From assembly GCF_001431485.1 (NCBI RefSeq), contig NZ_LDJM01000011.1, forward strand, positions 1 through 64,000: DNA of 64,000 bases, given 5' to 3'. The notes beneath the pieces were generated by a model, which was not told the origin of the DNA, did no database searches, and was given only the letters and a program-made list of their open reading frames with translations. Position 1 is the first letter of the stretch; every line of letters starts with the position of its first letter. The DNA comes from Stenotrophomonas ginsengisoli (GTDB lineage: Bacteria; Pseudomonadota; Gammaproteobacteria; Xanthomonadales; Xanthomonadaceae). Made by a program: the position numbers and the translations under genes. Shown in pieces: positions 17,428-25,618 of this stretch.

Positions 17428-17891
17428 TGATCAATCCCGCGCGTCCGGCACATGCCGCTCTCGTAGTAGTACACCTCTCCGGCGCTCGAGAGAATGCCGA
17501 CGCCGACTATGCCGCGGACACGCGACGAAAGCAGAGCTGTCATGTGGCGCGCACCTGACGCTTTCAGTTCGGGCAATTCGCTTAGATTGGGAATAGGAGG
17601 AGATACGAACTGAGCTAAGTGGGTAAGCTTTTTGTGTTTGAGCTCAATGAAATGAAATCCGTCATGGAAGCTTGACGAAAGGCTGGAGATCTGGGCAAGA
17701 ATGGGCGCAATCCTTCCAATGCCCGAAACTGGAAGCTGCGGTCGCGCGGGAAGCCCGGCTCCTAGGCTTACAAAGGGAAGATCGCAAAGGTCATAGTAGA
17801 AGACCACGCCGGCTCCGGAAAAGTCACTGGGTAGCATCAATGACACGCTCTGAAAGAGCGATGTTGCGGTCTTTATGCAATCAGTTTCCAT
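17424..17891 (-). CDS. DisA_N/DAC-like diadenylate cyclase-fold protein
   Basis: The 155-residue protein is about one DAC domain long. SGAGVVFYY (25-33) aligns with the opening strand of DacA/DisA. HDGF (76-79) aligns with the catalytic HDGA, FVSPPIP with the LPLS turn, and GARHMTA (113-119) with GTRHRAA; ILSSAGEVYYYESG matches the final strands. The catalytic Asp and R-H of the third motif remain, but DGA has become DGF and RHR has become RHM. It could be a divergent cyclase or a nucleotide-binding sensor. ATG 17,891 has AGGGG seven bases upstream. It is translationally coupled to a 2TM-beta effector and lies 750 bp from a CBASS operon. Confidence 0.65.
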   Translation of the reverse strand: METDCIKTATSLFQSVSLMLPSDFSGAGVVFYYDLCDLPFVSLGAGLPARPQLPVSGIGRIAPILAQISSLSSSFHDGFHFIELKHKKLTHLAQFVSPPIPNLSELPELKASGARHMTALLSSRVRGIVGVGILSSAGEVYYYESGMCRTRGIDQ

Positions 17892-18013
17892 TCCAAGTCC
17901 CCTAAATAAGGCCCGCGATCCAGGAGGGGCCAAGCTCATCAGAATAAGCCCAGGCTAGGTGGGATGGTAGATGTAGTTATGGATTGGCCCGGGTTCCGTG
18001 GACACCCCGGAAT

Positions 18014-18205
18014 GGGGGGGGGGGCTACCCCCGATTTCACGGACACTACCAAAAAGGCGATAGAGGCAATGAGGAGTGTTCATATCAAAGCGTCGCAAAT
18101 TCAGTGCCGAGTTCAAGCGTGGTGCGGTGGAGCAATAGCGGCAGTTCTACAACGAGCATCGGCCGCACAGCTCACTGGGCTACAGGTCGCCGGCCAGCAT
18201 TAGGC
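18014..18205 (+). mobile_element. Chimeric IS3-family remnant after an 11-G run
   Basis: An 11-base G tract (18,014-18,024) leads into a left end matching the intact IS (CTACCCCCGATTTCACGGAC at 18,025). The start of an OrfA frame follows ([21 protein letters not shown], near 18,080-18,137). It jumps directly to an OrfB C-terminus reading RQFYNEHRPHSSLGYRSPAS, which differs from the OrfB end of the intact element. The remnant is therefore a fusion of two different IS3-family elements. Confidence 0.65.
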
Positions 18206-18255
18206 GTAACTGGTCAAAAACCGATACCATCGTCCAAGGACTCACGGCCTGTCGG

Positions 18256-18498
18256 CTACAAATTTCGTACGCAGGTCACCTCCGGGTGATCCGTGGGTGG
18301 TGAACGCTGCAGCTTCTCCTCGTGGCCTAGGTACCGCCTGAGTGAGCTCTCTGGGTAGCGGATGGTCTTGTCTTTTGTGACCACCCATTCTGGACCGCGA
18401 TTGGCGCAGCGCATGTTCCTGAGGCTTGCGGGAGTCACGCCAATGAGCTCGGCAGCTGCTGAGGTGCTGTAGTGTCGTTCTAAGAAGGCCGTCTTCAT
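18256..18498 (-). CDS. Putative excisionase / MerR-like HTH protein
   Basis: The 80-residue basic protein contains STSAAAELIGVTPASLRNMR near residues 11-30. This is a winged-helix motif like those of AlpA/Xis excisionases, followed by KDKTIRYPESSLRRYL, the usual second strand-helix of that fold. Its position upstream of a tyrosine integrase supports a role in excision or regulation of the island. It overlaps the preceding small gene by four bases (ATGA). Confidence 0.6.
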   Translation of the reverse strand: MKTAFLERHYSTSAAAELIGVTPASLRNMRCANRGPEWVVTKDKTIRYPESSLRRYLGHEEKLQRSPPTDHPEVTCVRNL

Positions 18499-18701
18499 TT
18501 GGCGACCTCACTATGGTTTGAGCTCGGGTAGTGCACGCAGCGTCCACGGACGAACCGTGACGGTTCAGATGTGCCTGCTGCTGAGGGCTGGATATAGCAG
18601 GTCGAGAGTCCCAGAACGCAGGCTGCCTCCTGCTGGCTGAAGTGGTCGCTGGGTGCTACCAGGAACTCGATCAGATCGTCCACTCGGGTGTTGGTGTCCA
18701 T
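18495..18701 (-). CDS. Small hypothetical protein coupled to the excisionase-like gene
   Basis: This 68-residue frame has a short HTH-like segment, FSQQEAACVLGLS near residues 21-33, and ends in the start codon of the next gene. No other domain is seen. The coupling and the HTH-like core suggest a helper regulator of the integration module. The C-terminal half is not convincingly structured. Confidence 0.4.
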   Translation of the reverse strand: MDTNTRVDDLIEFLVAPSDHFSQQEAACVLGLSTCYIQPSAAGTSEPSRFVRGRCVHYPSSNHSEVAK

Positions 18702-19002
18702 CGTTCGCCTATACCTCGTGACCGTTCGCAGGTCTTGTTGATGTAAAGGAACGATAGAGCGGGTTAGATGCCCACTTGAGACCGTTTAGGTGCCATTTTC
18801 AGGGGACAAACGGTTGGTAGCTGCACTTTTCGATCAGTGAGCTACCCCCGTTCTGAGTTGTAGGCATTCCTGAGGATATGGCTGCGAGCTGAAGCGGCGC
18901 GGACTATTGGCGAAGGAGCGAGTCGCGCTAGCTTACGGTCAGCAGCCACTCTCGCTCTCCAATCAAATGGGTTGGAGGGATTCCTGTGATCTGACCATCC
19001 TT
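18702..19002. other. Regulatory gap between integrase and excisionase-like genes
   Basis: No gene is seen. The stretch contains inverted ACCGTTT (near 18,781) and AAACGGT (near 18,808) around GGTGCCATTTTCAGGGGA, plus a related GACCGTTC upstream at 18,720. Such arms could be binding sites for an excisionase or repressor controlling the minus-strand small genes. Confidence 0.35.
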
Positions 19003-20427
19003 TCAAGCTTCGCGTCGGATTGGCACCACGTTGATTGCATCCTGCGGCAGACCATCGCAGAGCTTGCGGATCAGCTCAAGGGCTTGCTTCTTCTCGGTGA
19101 AGAAGTCATAGGCCTCATAGTGGACAGCCTGCACTCCGCCACGGCCATGGGACAGGAGGTGGCCACGTACCTCTTTAGATATGCCCGCTGCCTGGAGCCT
19201 TGTCTCGACAGTCTTTCTGATGATGCCCGGCGTGAAGGGGCGATCCAGCTCCCCGGCCTCTACCATTTCACTGGAGACTTCAGACATGGCCTCCCTGAAC
19301 GCCGAGTAGGAAGCATTGCTCGCTCCCCCATTGATCGTGAACAGGTACGGGCCTGCTCCGGTATTCATCTTCGAAATCAGGGCCAAAGCACTGTCAATCA
19401 GTGGGATGAGGTGGTCGGTTGGAGCCTTCCTGCGGCCCTTTGTGTCCAGAAGCATCAGGGAATTGAAGTCAGGATCCAAGTCGGCAGTAGTCGCCCGTGC
19501 GAGCTGCGCTACGCGCTGCCCTCCAGTAATTAGGTGGAGCTGCATGAGTTCGCCATGTCGACACCCAGGGGCCGTGATGCGACGCCAGTAGGCGGCTAGC
19601 TGCTCTGCGGACAGAGCTCGTTTGCGGAGCTTTGCCGCAACTATCGCTTTCTCTACGGCCTCCTTGGGGCGACTGATTTCAAAGTATTCAAGGGGGTTGG
19701 AGGTCAGCTTGAAGGCCGTAAATGCGTGCATCGATGCATCAGTCCGTGCCTTGCGCGCTGCATTGAAGGCAGCTCTCAGGTAGGCGCGGAGCTTTTCGGC
19801 GGTACGGAGCTTCCCGGCCTTGCTGAGTGCATGGAAAACTGGCATTACCGTGTCGACAGTGATCTCCACTGCAGGGGTCTGGCTCAGCTTTCGGTCGTTG
19901 ATGATGTACTTCTTGACTGCATTCTCAACTTCCCGCCAGCTGTTCTTTCCTAAGGTCTGGAGGTGGGCAACGTAGGCGGTCATCAGGGCGCCGAAATTGG
20001 CCTCCCTCTGCGCTCGTTTGGCCTCGGCCTCCTCACGGATACGCTCGCGCTCAGCTTTAGCTGCCTCTTTAGTAGCTGTCTTGGCAGCAGCGATGTCCTC
20101 GCCTGATTCAATCCTGGCACGCAGGACCAGGGCCTGTCGCCTCGCCTCTGCAGCGGTAAGCCCGCGTCCTGTGGACTTCTTGGCCGCTTCTTCCGTTCTG
20201 TAGCGTCCGATCGAGAACCTCTTGGTCTGCCCGTGGGAGCTGTAGATCATCACGAAGGTGATCAAACCTTCAGGACTGATCCTGACGGCAAAGGAGGGAA
20301 TCGCGTTGTCGAAGACGGTCCGGGTCGTCCCCTTGGCCGGGAGACCTTCAGCCATCAACTCGGCCAAACCTTGGCGGTCCAGCCTGCGTCTTTTGTCCTT
20401 GCTTCGATTTGGCATAGCCGTTGGCAT
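19003..20427 (-). CDS. Island tyrosine recombinase (P4-type integrase)
   Basis: The ~474-residue integrase has a DUF4102-like N-terminal arm-binding domain (FAVRISPEGLITFVMIY, then SIGRYR). A central SAM-like core domain follows, then a C-terminal catalytic domain with Arg in GGQRVAQLAR, a SHGRGGVQ segment in place of the usual H-x-x-R/H region, and the presumed nucleophile Tyr in VHYEAYDF. Such enzymes insert islands into tRNA 3' ends. It starts about 165 bp from the tRNA half-site. ATG 20,427 is chosen; TTG 20,448 would add seven residues. Confidence 0.88.
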   Translation of the reverse strand: MPTAMPNRSKDKRRRLDRQGLAELMAEGLPAKGTTRTVFDNAIPSFAVRISPEGLITFVMIYSSHGQTKRFSIGRYRTEEAAKKSTGRGLTAAEARRQALVLRARIESGEDIAAAKTATKEAAKAERERIREEAEAKRAQREANFGALMTAYVAHLQTLGKNSWREVENAVKKYIINDRKLSQTPAVEITVDTVMPVFHALSKAGKLRTAEKLRAYLRAAFNAARKARTDASMHAFTAFKLTSNPLEYFEISRPKEAVEKAIVAAKLRKRALSAEQLAAYWRRITAPGCRHGELMQLHLITGGQRVAQLARATTADLDPDFNSLMLLDTKGRRKAPTDHLIPLIDSALALISKMNTGAGPYLFTINGGASNASYSAFREAMSEVSSEMVEAGELDRPFTPGIIRKTVETRLQAAGISKEVRGHLLSHGRGGVQAVHYEAYDFFTEKKQALELIRKLCDGLPQDAINVVPIRREA

Positions 20428-20593
20428 AGTCTGTGCTGTGACGTTCAATGACGGTATGTGTCAACGCTACAGCAAAGATCTCTGGTGCAAATTACGAATA
20501 AGGCCCCTTTTTTCATGGGTTTACGGACCAAAAGTTCAGTGTTTGCAAGGGTCTGTAGATGTGCCTGATTGCACCTGCTGACCGTGGCTCACT

Positions 20594-20642
20594 AGGACTC
20601 ATAATCCTTTGGTTCCAGGTTCGAATCCTGGTGGGCCCACCA
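20594..20642 (+). other. tRNA(CAU) 3' half, island attachment site
   Basis: These 49 bases form the right half of a tRNA: anticodon arm with CTCATAA loop, T arm CCAGG-TTCGAAT-CCTGG, acceptor strand TGGGCCC, discriminator A and encoded CCA. The matching GGGCCCA acceptor strand and D arm are missing upstream, where unrelated island DNA begins. It is therefore the copied 3' end left by site-specific integration. The anticodon fits elongator Met or lysidine-modified Ile2. The intact gene should be at the other island end, left of this window. Confidence 0.85.
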
Positions 20643-20652
20643 TCGCAGCAAC

Positions 20653-20681
20653 AAAAAAGCGCCTTCGGGGCGCTTTTTTTG
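20653..20681 (+). terminator. Former tRNA terminator
   Basis: The hairpin AAAAAAGCGCC-TTCG-GGGCGCTTTTTTT lies eleven bases after the tRNA CCA. It was the terminator of the tRNA gene before the island entered. Confidence 0.85.
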
Positions 20682-20744
20682 TGTCTGCCGATACAGCGCC
20701 TGTCTGCAGGGGACTTGCAAAAAACGGCCCCGGTGCTGGCCGGA

Positions 20745-21095
20745 ATGTCGTACTGGTGGTCCAGCGGCCGCATCGGCACCTTGCTTGACCTGATTCACCT
20801 GGTGACCTCGACAGGTGCCTTGCAGGTGGATCACGTGGGAGCCCCGCCGGCGTACTTTCATGCCACCACACCGGCCGGGGTGCCGGTTGTGGTGACTGGC
20901 GCGGTCAATGCCTTCAGCTTCGACGGTGCAGCGCGCGAGCAGGCCGGTGCGATGTGGCGGCAGCCGCCGCTCGGGCTGGCGGCAAGTGACCAGCAGGCGG
21001 CACCGATCCGCGTGGATGGGCCCGGCATGGCCCTGCCGGCCAAGCCGGCGACGGCGTGCGATGGGTCCTCTGCCGATACGTTGTGCATGCACTAA
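20745..21095 (+). CDS. Hypothetical protein
   Basis: This 116-codon frame has the strong third-position GC of the core genome, but no recognised domain and only a weak Shine-Dalgarno. It reads GVPVVVTGAVNAFSFDG in the middle, a strand-rich stretch. It lies between the tRNA terminator and the carboxylesterase gene on the same strand. It may be a small real gene or a chance frame. Confidence 0.35.
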   Translation: MSYWWSSGRIGTLLDLIHLVTSTGALQVDHVGAPPAYFHATTPAGVPVVVTGAVNAFSFDGAAREQAGAMWRQPPLGLAASDQQAAPIRVDGPGMALPAKPATACDGSSADTLCMH

Positions 21096-21228
21096 GCAGC
21101 GCCTGCCATCCACGCCGTGCCAGCAGGCAGGCGTGGATTGCGGCTGCAGTTGGCCACTGAATGGGTACCGGCGGGGCAGGGTATCAGCGCTTGCGGCTAT
21201 CCTGTGCGCTTTGCCCGAGGAGCTGCAC

Positions 21229-21894
21229 ATGCTGGAGACCATTGAACGCGAAACCGGTACCAACCCGCAGTGGGCGGTGATCTGGCTGCATGGCCTGGGC
21301 GCGGACGGCAATGACTTCGCACCGATCGTGCCGGAGCTGGTGCGCAAGCACTGGCCTGCGATCCGTTTTGTGTTCCCGCATGCGCCGGTGCGTGCGGTCA
21401 CCATCAACGGCGGTGCGCGCATGCGTGCCTGGTATGACATTGTCGGCATGGACCTGGCCTCGCGCGCCGATACCGCAGGCGTGGACGAATCGATCCAGCA
21501 GGTCAATGCACTGATCGAGCGCGAGGCGGCACGAGGCATCCCGGCCGAACGCATCCTGGTGGCCGGCTTCTCCCAGGGCGGGGCGGTGACGCTGTCGCTG
21601 GGCCTGCGTCGCAGCCAGCCGCTGGCCGGCCTGGTGGCCATGTCCACCTACCTGCCCGATCCAGGCAATGCTGCAGGCAGGCTGGCCGCCGGTGCCAATG
21701 CCCAGCCGGTGTTCTTTGCCCATGGCAGTGGCGATCAGGTGGTGCCGCTGGCCCTGGGTGAGCAGAGCATGCAGGCCCTGCGCGATCTGGGTTTTGCCGT
21801 GCAGAGCCATCGTTACCCGATGGCCCATCAGGTCTGCGGTGAGGAAATCCGTGATCTGGGGGACTGGATCGAGCAGCGTCTGGCCACAGCGTGA
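21229..21894 (+). CDS. Carboxylesterase / phospholipase of the alpha-beta hydrolase family
   Basis: The 221-residue product is a full-length bacterial carboxylesterase II. WLHGLGADGNDF lies near residues 18-29, the nucleophile elbow GFSQGG near 112-117, the acid in GSGDQVVP and the catalytic His in the C-terminal PMAHQVC. The family hydrolyses short-chain carboxylic esters and lysophospholipids in the cytoplasm. ATG 21,229 follows GAGGAG and matches the usual N-terminus; upstream sequence in this frame is non-coding. Confidence 0.88.
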   Translation: MLETIERETGTNPQWAVIWLHGLGADGNDFAPIVPELVRKHWPAIRFVFPHAPVRAVTINGGARMRAWYDIVGMDLASRADTAGVDESIQQVNALIEREAARGIPAERILVAGFSQGGAVTLSLGLRRSQPLAGLVAMSTYLPDPGNAAGRLAAGANAQPVFFAHGSGDQVVPLALGEQSMQALRDLGFAVQSHRYPMAHQVCGEEIRDLGDWIEQRLATA

Positions 21895-21966
21895 TGGCCA
21901 TGCGGTGACGCTGGGGCGGGCGCTGGTTACCATGGGTCACCCCGGTGGAGTGGAGCTGGCAACGGC

Positions 21967-22686
21967 ATGAAGGTGGTCATCGTCGATGATGAAGCCCTGG
22001 CGCGCGAGCGCCTGCGCGGCCTGTTGGCCGACCATGCCGATGCCCAGCTGGTGGCCGAGGTCGATTCGGGCCTGGCCGCCATCGATGCCTGCCAGCGCCA
22101 CAACCCGGATGTGGTGCTGCTGGATATCGCCATGCCCGGCATGGACGGGCTGGAAGCGGCCAGATTGCTGGCACAGTTGCCGCATCCGCCGGCGGTGGTG
22201 TTCTGCACCGCCTATGACGCCCATGCGCTGTCGGCCTTCGAGGCCGCGGCGCTGGACTACCTGATGAAGCCGATCCGCGCCGAGCGTCTGGCCAGTGCGC
22301 TGGCCCGGGTGCGCACCTTCATGGCCGGCCAGCAGCAGCCCGGCGGCCGCGAGCACGCCCCGCGCCAGCAGCTGTGCGCGCGCCTGCGTGGCAGCCTGCG
22401 CCTGATCCCGGTGGCCGACATCCGCTACCTGCAGGCCGAGGAAAAGTACGTGGTGGTGCACCACGCGCGTGGCCAGGATCTGGTCGAGGACTCGCTCAAG
22501 GCCCTGGAAGACGAGTTCGGCGACAGCTTCGTGCGCATCCACCGCAATTGTCTGGTGGCCCGTGCGCAACTGCTGGAGCTGCGCCGGCACCAGGGCACGG
22601 TGCAGGCGATCCTGCGCGATGAGCCGATCCCGCTGGAAGTCAGCCGGCGCTGCGTGAGCAGCCTGCGCAGCCTGCTCGAGGGCTGA
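21967..22686 (+). CDS. algR: LytTR-family response regulator AlgR
   Basis: The 239-residue regulator has a CheY-like receiver (DD at 7-8, phospho-acceptor Asp in VVLLDIAMPG, Lys in LMKPI). A LytTR DNA-binding domain follows from about residue 138. The gene lies 48 bp upstream of hemC, the same neighbour order as algR-hemC in Pseudomonas, which supports the name. No partner sensor kinase gene is adjacent. AlgR-type proteins control motility, biofilm and virulence genes. Confidence 0.85.
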   Translation: MKVVIVDDEALARERLRGLLADHADAQLVAEVDSGLAAIDACQRHNPDVVLLDIAMPGMDGLEAARLLAQLPHPPAVVFCTAYDAHALSAFEAAALDYLMKPIRAERLASALARVRTFMAGQQQPGGREHAPRQQLCARLRGSLRLIPVADIRYLQAEEKYVVVHHARGQDLVEDSLKALEDEFGDSFVRIHRNCLVARAQLLELRRHQGTVQAILRDEPIPLEVSRRCVSSLRSLLEG

Positions 22687-22734
22687 TCGGCCCGGCTGCA
22701 CACGCCGCTGCCGGGCTTGGGCGATAATGCCGGC

Positions 22735-23655
22735 ATGAACACCTTGCGCATCGCTACCCGTAAAAGCCCGCTCGCCCTGTGGCAGAGCGAACATGTTGCC
22801 GACCTGCTGCGTCAGGCCCATCCCGGCCTGGAGGTGGTGCTGGTGCCGATGAGCACCCGCGGTGACGAGGTGCTGGACCGCTCGCTGGCGGCCATTGGTG
22901 GCAAGGGCCTGTTCCTGAAGGAGCTGGAGCTGGCCATGCTGCGTGGCGAGGCAGATTGCGCGGTGCACTCGCTCAAGGACGTGCCGATGGAACTGGACGG
23001 CCCGTTCGTGCTGCCGGCCATCCTGCAGCGTGCCGACCCGGCCGATGCCTTTGTCAGCAACCGCTACCGCCAACTGGAAGACCTGCCGGCCGGCGCGGTG
23101 GTGGGGACCTCCTCGTTGCGTCGCCAGGCCCAGGTGCGCAGCCTGCGCCCGGACCTGGTCTGCCGCGACCTGCGCGGCAACGTCAACACCCGCCTGGCCA
23201 AGCTCGATGCCGGCGAATACGACGCCATCCTGCTGGCCTGTGCCGGCCTGCAGCGGCTGGGCTTTGAATCGCGCATCGCCTCGCGTCTGACCGCGCCGCA
23301 ATGGCTGCCGGCCCCGGCCCAGGCGGCGGTGGCGGTGGAGTGCAAGGCAGACGATGCCGCCACCATCGCCCTGTTTGCCGTTCTCGACCATGGCCCCACG
23401 CGTACCTGCGTGGAAGCGGAGCGGGCGATGAACCTGGCCCTGCATGGCAGCTGCCATGTGCCGGTGGCCGGTTTTGCCCAGTTCGAGGGCGAGGACGGGC
23501 TGTGGCTGCAGGGCCTGGTCGGCGATGTGGCCCATGGCCGCAGCATCCGGGCCCAGGCTCACGGCAAGGTCGGCCAGGGCAAGGAGCTGGGCGAGCAGGT
23601 GGCCCAGTTGCTGCTCGGCGCCGGTGCCGGCGAGCTGCTCGGCAGCCCCGAATAA
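22735..23655 (+). CDS. hemC: Hydroxymethylbilane synthase (porphobilinogen deaminase)
   Basis: The 306-residue enzyme polymerises four porphobilinogens into hydroxymethylbilane in haem and sirohaem synthesis. The start [16 protein letters not shown] is typical. The catalytic Asp is in [10 protein letters not shown], and the dipyrromethane-carrying Cys lies in [13 protein letters not shown] near residue 240. ATG 22,735 fits the family start; the ATG 18 bases upstream is unlikely. Confidence 0.95.
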   Translation: MNTLRIATRKSPLALWQSEHVADLLRQAHPGLEVVLVPMSTRGDEVLDRSLAAIGGKGLFLKELELAMLRGEADCAVHSLKDVPMELDGPFVLPAILQRADPADAFVSNRYRQLEDLPAGAVVGTSSLRRQAQVRSLRPDLVCRDLRGNVNTRLAKLDAGEYDAILLACAGLQRLGFESRIASRLTAPQWLPAPAQAAVAVECKADDAATIALFAVLDHGPTRTCVEAERAMNLALHGSCHVPVAGFAQFEGEDGLWLQGLVGDVAHGRSIRAQAHGKVGQGKELGEQVAQLLLGAGAGELLGSPE

Positions 23656-23680
23656 GCCATCTGCGCTGTGTCGATACAAC

Positions 23681-23704
23681 AACGGGACCGATCGGTCCCG
23701 TTGT
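23681..23704. terminator. Bidirectional hairpin between hemC and the DUF481 gene
   Basis: The near-perfect inverted repeat ACGGGACCGATCGGTCCCGT, with flanking CAA/TTG, lies between two convergent genes. It can terminate both transcripts. Confidence 0.7.
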
Positions 23705-23727
23705 CGTTTGTGGCTGGCCGTACCGGC

Positions 23728-24504
23728 TTACTTGTAGGTGTAGACCAGGTTGACCGTGGTCAGGGTGTCGGTCTTGCGCTTGTCCACGGCCACGTCACTG
23801 TTGTGGCGGGCCTGCCAGCCGGCCTTCAGGGCCAGGCGGTCGCTCATGCTCACCGACAGCCCCAGGTCGTTCTGGGCGAAGGTGTTGTAGGAGCCCGATT
23901 CGACCAGCAGGTTGTTGACCAGGGCGGTGTTGTCGGTGAGCTGGTAACGCAGGTCCAGCTGGCCGCGGCCGATCAGGCCGGTGCGGGTTTCATCGGTATC
24001 GGCTTCGTGGGTACGGCGCACACCGGGGCCGAGCTGGGCATCCAGGACGACCTTTTCCGCATCGATCAGGCGGGTACCGTAACCCAGTGCGAAGCTGCCC
24101 TGGCGGTCGTAGGTGGCAAAGTCGTCACGCTCGTAACGGGCGTTGGCGGTGAGCTGGCGGTGCTCGCCCAGCTGCAGGCCGCTGGCCGCCGCCGCGCTGT
24201 AACGGTAGGCGGTGGTCTGGCGCACGAAATCCACGCTGCCATCGTCCTGGGTGCGCTTGTACTCGGCGCTGCTGCGCAGGCCGAACAGGTCCATCGAGTG
24301 GATCCAGTCACCTTCGGCATAGCGCAGGCGCAGTTTGCCGTTGAAGGTTTCCGAGGTGCTGTTGCCGCTGGCCGAGGCAAAGCCGAGCTCGCCGCCGCTG
24401 CCCGACCAGGGCGAGGCGATGGCTGCAATCTGGTTGGCATCCTGGGCGCTGGCCAGTGGCGACAAGGCCAGGCACAGCAGGGAAATCACATACCGGTACT
24501 TCAC
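23728..24504 (-). CDS. DUF481 outer-membrane beta-barrel protein
   Basis: The ~258-residue protein has a cleavable signal peptide (KYRYVISLLCLALSPLASA). The repeated beta-strand pattern of DUF481/YdiY proteins follows: GELGFASASGNS, then FNGKLRLRYAEGDW and alternating aromatic strands to a C-terminal NLVYTYK. The family is annotated as salt-induced outer-membrane proteins; the function is not known. GTG 24,504 with GGAGAAG upstream gives the clean signal peptide, so longer starts are rejected. It is divergent from the WYL regulator gene. Confidence 0.8.
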   Translation of the reverse strand: MKYRYVISLLCLALSPLASAQDANQIAAIASPWSGSGGELGFASASGNSTSETFNGKLRLRYAEGDWIHSMDLFGLRSSAEYKRTQDDGSVDFVRQTTAYRYSAAAASGLQLGEHRQLTANARYERDDFATYDRQGSFALGYGTRLIDAEKVVLDAQLGPGVRRTHEADTDETRTGLIGRGQLDLRYQLTDNTALVNNLLVESGSYNTFAQNDLGLSVSMSDRLALKAGWQARHNSDVAVDKRKTDTLTTVNLVYTYK

Positions 24505-24640
24505 TGGACTTCTCCGGATATCGCATAGGGGATGAGGCCTTGGCATGATAGCCGAGCCTCCATGGCTGACTGCTTACCCACGCCATGCGCTGGTGCAGGG
24601 GTCAGCCCATGGCCACCGTGTTTCGGAGACCTTTGGTGTC

Positions 24641-25609
24641 ATGGATCGTTACGAACGTATTAATGCGTTGCACCGCCTGCTCAAGTCGTCGCGCTACCCG
24701 GTAACGGTGACGCGGCTGCAGGACGAGCTGGGCTGTTCGCGGGCCACGGTCTATCGTGACCTGGCCTTCCTGCGTGATGCCCTGATGGCCCCGGTCGAGG
24801 GTGACGGCGAGGCCGGCTTCTGTTACCGCAAGGATGAGAGCGAGCGTTTCGAATTGCCGGGGATGTGGCTCAGTTCCGAGGAGCTGCTGGCCCTGCTGGC
24901 CTCCCAGCACCTGCTGCAGCGCACCGGCGGTGGCGTGTTGTCGCAGATGCTGGCCCCGTTGCAGCAGCGCATCGAGGGCCTGCTTGCTGCCCAGGCGGGG
25001 ATGACCCGCTGGCCGGTGGAACGGGTGCGGGTGGTGCCGCACCGTGGCCGCAAGCTGGACCAGGCCAGTTTCCGCGCGGTGGCCTCGGCGGTGCTCGAAC
25101 GCCGCCAGCTGTCCTTTGAATACCGCGCACGTTCCACCGACCAGGCCACCAAGCGTGTGGTCTCGCCACAGCGCATCACCCATTACCGTGACAACTGGTA
25201 CCTGGATGCCTGGGACCACGAGCGCGAGGCCCTGCGCAGCTTTGCCGTGGACCGCATCGGCCAGGCACGCATCGGCAACGAGGTGGCCCGGGACCTGGAC
25301 GAGGCCGAGCTGGATGGCCAGCTGGCTGCCAGTTACGGCATCTTCTCCGGCGAACCCAAGGGCTGGGCGATCATCCGTTTCAGTGCCAAGGCAGCGCGCT
25401 GGGTTGCCGACGAGCATTGGCACTCACGCCAGCAGGGGCACTTCCTGGACGATGGGCGCTATGAGTTGAAGGTGCCCTACAGCGTCTCGCGCGAGCTGCT
25501 GATGGATGTGCTGCATTACGGCGCTGATGCCGAGATCGTCGAGCCGCCGGTGCTGCGCGAACAGGCCAAGGCCTTGCTGGCCCTGACCTTGAGCAATTAC
25601 GGCGATTGA
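24641..25609 (+). CDS. YafY-type transcriptional regulator (HTH + WYL)
   Basis: The 322-residue protein has an N-terminal HTH_11 domain (RYPVTVTRLQDELGCSRATV near 18-37). A WYL domain at about 140-220 ends in the NWYLDAWDHEREALRSFAVD motif with its R-x-F pattern. A WCX-like C-terminus follows. Such regulators bind DNA through the HTH and a ligand through WYL. ATG 24,641 gives the standard start MDRYERI. It is divergent from the DUF481 gene with a 136-bp shared control region. Confidence 0.85.
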   Translation: MDRYERINALHRLLKSSRYPVTVTRLQDELGCSRATVYRDLAFLRDALMAPVEGDGEAGFCYRKDESERFELPGMWLSSEELLALLASQHLLQRTGGGVLSQMLAPLQQRIEGLLAAQAGMTRWPVERVRVVPHRGRKLDQASFRAVASAVLERRQLSFEYRARSTDQATKRVVSPQRITHYRDNWYLDAWDHEREALRSFAVDRIGQARIGNEVARDLDEAELDGQLAASYGIFSGEPKGWAIIRFSAKAARWVADEHWHSRQQGHFLDDGRYELKVPYSVSRELLMDVLHYGADAEIVEPPVLREQAKALLALTLSNYGD

Positions 25610-25618
25610 AGCCCGGGC

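Noticed and set aside
18907-19533. Plus-strand frame over the integrase 3' end
   Set aside because: It lies antisense to the integrase and shows no domain.
20560-20642. Complete tRNA gene at the island edge
   Set aside because: The 5' acceptor GGGCCCA and D arm are missing; only the 3' half is there.
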